Below are positions 62,103 through 64,000 of a stretch of 64,000 bases of DNA, in pieces. This stretch comes from Chloroflexota bacterium (lineage in GTDB: Bacteria; Chloroflexota; Anaerolineae; Aggregatilineales; J027), in assembly GCA_024434115.1 (NCBI GenBank), contig QMIT01000014.1, forward strand, positions 1 through 64,000. The letters run 5' to 3'. How positions within the stretch are numbered: position 1 is the stretch's first letter; every line of letters starts with the position of its first letter. A program made the position numbers and the translations under genes. The notes below the pieces were generated by a model that saw only the letters and a list, made by a program, of their open reading frames with translations, made no database searches and was not told where the DNA came from.

Positions 62103-64000
62103 GTGAAAAAGCTGGTCGTTTTATCCATGCTGATACTTGCAGCATTTTTGGCGGCATGTGGTGGTGGTGTCGCAACAGTCGCTCCGCCCGAACAGACTCA
62201 AAATTATCAACATGCGTTGGAAACCGCCAATGCTCCAACGGTAGAGATTCATACCGAGATTGCCACTGACTCTGGTGAATCACAAGGCGGTGAAGTCACA
62301 GCTACCGAGCCAACATTGCCTCCAACCACTGTAGATGCTCCCACAGAAGCAACCGCCACCGAATTACCGACTGAAATCGCTACTGAAATTGCGACAGAAG
62401 TTGTCACGGAAGCGGCTACAGAGATTGCGACTGAAGCCGTAACCCCAACTGAAGAAGTTACCGAGATTTCACCCACTACCGAAGTTCCCACTCAGCTACC
62501 AACCATAGCGCCGACTGAGCCTCCAACAATCGAACCTACCACTGCCCCAACCCTCGTGCCAAGTGAAGTGCCGTCGGAAATTCCAACTGAGGAGGGTGGT
62601 GGAACAGGGGCGACAGGCGACCAGACCGCAACCCTGCCCCCAACTGAGACGCCCATTCCTTCGCCAACTGCAACCAATACTGCCACGACGATTCCAACGG
62701 ATACCCCTGCTCCGACTGACACGCCCTTACCAACCAATACGGCGACCCCTATTCCAACGGATACGCTTATCCCCACCAGCACGGCGACCTTAACTGCAAC
62801 GCCTGTCCCAAGTAATACGGCAACACCAATTCCGACGGATACGCCGATTCCCACTGATACACCAACGGCGATACCAACGGATACCTATACCCCAACCCCT
62901 ACATTTACCCCTACTGCGACCATGCTGCCATCTGAAACGCCTATTCCAACAAATACTCCATTTGTGCCGCCACAGGAATTTACGACCTATAGCAGCGAGG
63001 AACTGCATTTATCGCTGGATTATCCGGTGGAATGGAATGAACCCGTTTATGAGGAACCATTCTTGCTGATTAGCCCAGATGGGACGAATGGAGCATTCCC
63101 TGCGGCGGTGATTACGCGCGGGTCGCCGGATTATTTTGGAGATACATTGGGTGTACCAGATATAAGCTCGCCTCGGTCATTTTTGGAAACAATCGTCCAA
63201 GCCGAAGATAATGCGGAAGTGAGCAAGGTCAGTGGCTACTCTTATCCAGCGTTTGAGCTAATCACCAGCAATGATGAAATTACAGTGCGGGGTCTGTTGT
63301 TTGTGGTCAATGACAACGACTGGATTTTCTTCTTGGGTGCAGCCAATCCTGAAATATTTGATCTCTTCTCCGAAACGACCTTCCAGCAAATGGCGGTGAG
63401 TGTGGTGGCTGAATCCATCGAACCGACAGCAACCCCTTCTCCGATTCCAACGAATACCCCGCGCCCGACTCCGACCTTGCCCCCCACATGGACGCCCACT
63501 GCAACGGCGATTCCCATCTTAGGTGAGGTCTATGAAGATGAGGACGCTGGTTTTGCTTTTAACTATCCTGAAGGCGCGGAAGTCTCAGTTGGAGAAAATG
63601 AAGTCACGGTTGCCGCCGAGGTACAAAATATCCCCGGTGAAATCTATTTTGTGCGGGGTCGGCCTGAAGAATTAGCCGAACAAGGAATTATTTGTGAGAG
63701 CCGTGACCCACTAGAGGCCCTGCGTTGTATCAACTCGGCGGTTGAACCCACCTACACGGGGCGTTATGAAAAATTCGGTTCGCCAGCATGGTTTACCATC
63801 CAAAATGTCGAGGCCGATGGGCAAATTAACGCGGTTGTGTCATACGTCGTGGCAGCGGGGCCTGAATGGATTTATATCCGGCTCACCGCCCCCGCCAGTG
63901 ATTACACAACGGCCAACTTGCGGCTTTTCCAGCCGATTTTGGATTCGGTGTTCATTGAAGTGCAGCCTACTACCATTTTTGGAAACTGGGGCCTGCGCTA
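62103..64000 (+). CDS. Thr/Pro-rich lipoprotein (runs off the window)
   Basis: Starts with GTG after GGAGGG and encodes a signal peptide (KKLVVLSMLILAAFLAAC) with a lipobox Cys at residue 19. Residues about 60-300 are a low-complexity linker rich in Thr, Pro, Glu and Ala (ATEIATE, IPTDTPIPTDTP type repeats), probably extended and maybe glycosylated. A globular domain (about 302-440, LHLSLDYPVEWNEP..SFLETIVQ) follows, a second short TP linker, then a related domain (VYEDEDAGFAFNYPEGAEVSV). Both resemble PsbP/DUF1795-like domains. 632 codons are in the window and no stop is seen. The spacer may carry the domains away from the membrane. Confidence 0.85.
   Translation, partial: MKKLVVLSMLILAAFLAACGGGVATVAPPEQTQNYQHALETANAPTVEIHTEIATDSGESQGGEVTATEPTLPPTTVDAPTEATATELPTEIATEIATEVVTEAATEIATEAVTPTEEVTEISPTTEVPTQLPTIAPTEPPTIEPTTAPTLVPSEVPSEIPTEEGGGTGATGDQTATLPPTETPIPSPTATNTATTIPTDTPAPTDTPLPTNTATPIPTDTLIPTSTATLTATPVPSNTATPIPTDTPIPTDTPTAIPTDTYTPTPTFTPTATMLPSETPIPTNTPFVPPQEFTTYSSEELHLSLDYPVEWNEPVYEEPFLLISPDGTNGAFPAAVITRGSPDYFGDTLGVPDISSPRSFLETIVQAEDNAEVSKVSGYSYPAFELITSNDEITVRGLLFVVNDNDWIFFLGAANPEIFDLFSETTFQQMAVSVVAESIEPTATPSPIPTNTPRPTPTLPPTWTPTATAIPILGEVYEDEDAGFAFNYPEGAEVSVGENEVTVAAEVQNIPGEIYFVRGRPEELAEQGIICESRDPLEALRCINSAVEPTYTGRYEKFGSPAWFTIQNVEADGQINAVVSYVVAAGPEWIYIRLTAPASDYTTANLRLFQPILDSVFIEVQPTTIFGNWGLR

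Noticed and set aside
62249..62854. Antisense frames opposite the lipoprotein linker with Val/Ser/Gly repeats
   Set aside because: They are reverse reading of the Thr/Pro/Glu repeat DNA, which lacks stops on both strands.
62300..62960. Possible CRISPR or tandem DNA repeat
   Set aside because: Repeats are irregular codon-level TP motifs, not constant repeats with unique spacers.

Overview
The window reads as a chromosomal segment of a member of the Chloroflexota, most likely a filamentous Anaerolineae-type organism. This is inferred from content, not from a database match. Pointers are a bacterial Elp3, a Ser/Thr kinase with an extracytoplasmic TPR part, STAND/TPR and WD40-type proteins, secreted SH3b/PA14 proteins, Thr/Pro-rich lipoproteins, and many GTG or TTG starts. 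Gene density is high on both strands. I see no rRNA, tRNA, CRISPR array, prophage or insertion sequence; it looks like core genome with a few accessory genes.

Layout. 1-4.2 kb (minus): str operon rpsL-rpsG-fusA-tuf with a good promoter and a strong terminator between fusA and tuf. 4.3-15.9 kb: rRNA methyltransferase-like gene, DUF2785, an ArsA/Get3-type ATPase, panB-panE, a beta-propeller protein, a TPR protein, and the divergent pair elp3 / Trm9-like methyltransferase. 16-24 kb: membrane-embedded Moco oxidoreductase, a two-component system, an alcohol dehydrogenase, an 87-nt hairpin and a STAND ATPase. 24-29 kb (minus): carA-carB and a nitroreductase. 29-34.7 kb: Ser/Thr kinase, ychF, a small membrane protein with an orphan DUF692 (MNIO) enzyme, and a DUF433/DUF5615 toxin-antitoxin pair whose toxin carries an in-frame TGA. 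34.7-41 kb: a lipoprotein, then a plus-strand run fabG-asp23-nusB-tatC-cPGS-like-DUF2442-rsmG. 41-48 kb (minus): recF, recN, nadK, a LiaF-like/PspC pair and a response regulator with a dead GGDEF domain. 48-56.5 kb: glgB cluster divergent from the oxidative pentose phosphate operon rpiA-gnd-zwf-pgl. 56.6-64 kb: secreted PA14-SH3b-SH3b-PA14 protein, MFS transporter, F420-type oxidoreductase, TIGR04076 protein, panC, and a Thr/Pro-rich lipoprotein running off the edge.

How genes fit together. panB, panE and panC cover three steps of pantothenate synthesis from two loci 50 kb apart. rpiA-gnd-zwf-pgl gives a full route from glucose-6-phosphate to ribose-5-phosphate and NADPH; it shares a symmetric -10 element with the divergent aldo/keto reductase-glgB-hydrolase unit. 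The most novel suggestion is that Elp3 (cm5U34 synthesis) sits 29 bp from a methyltransferase resembling eukaryotic Trm9, hinting at a bacterial route to mcm5U34 in tRNA. Second is a Moco enzyme with an internal twin-arginine motif after several membrane helices, so probably inserted by both Sec and Tat. Third are three lesions (two ATA starts, one TGA), all explicable as G:C to A:T changes.
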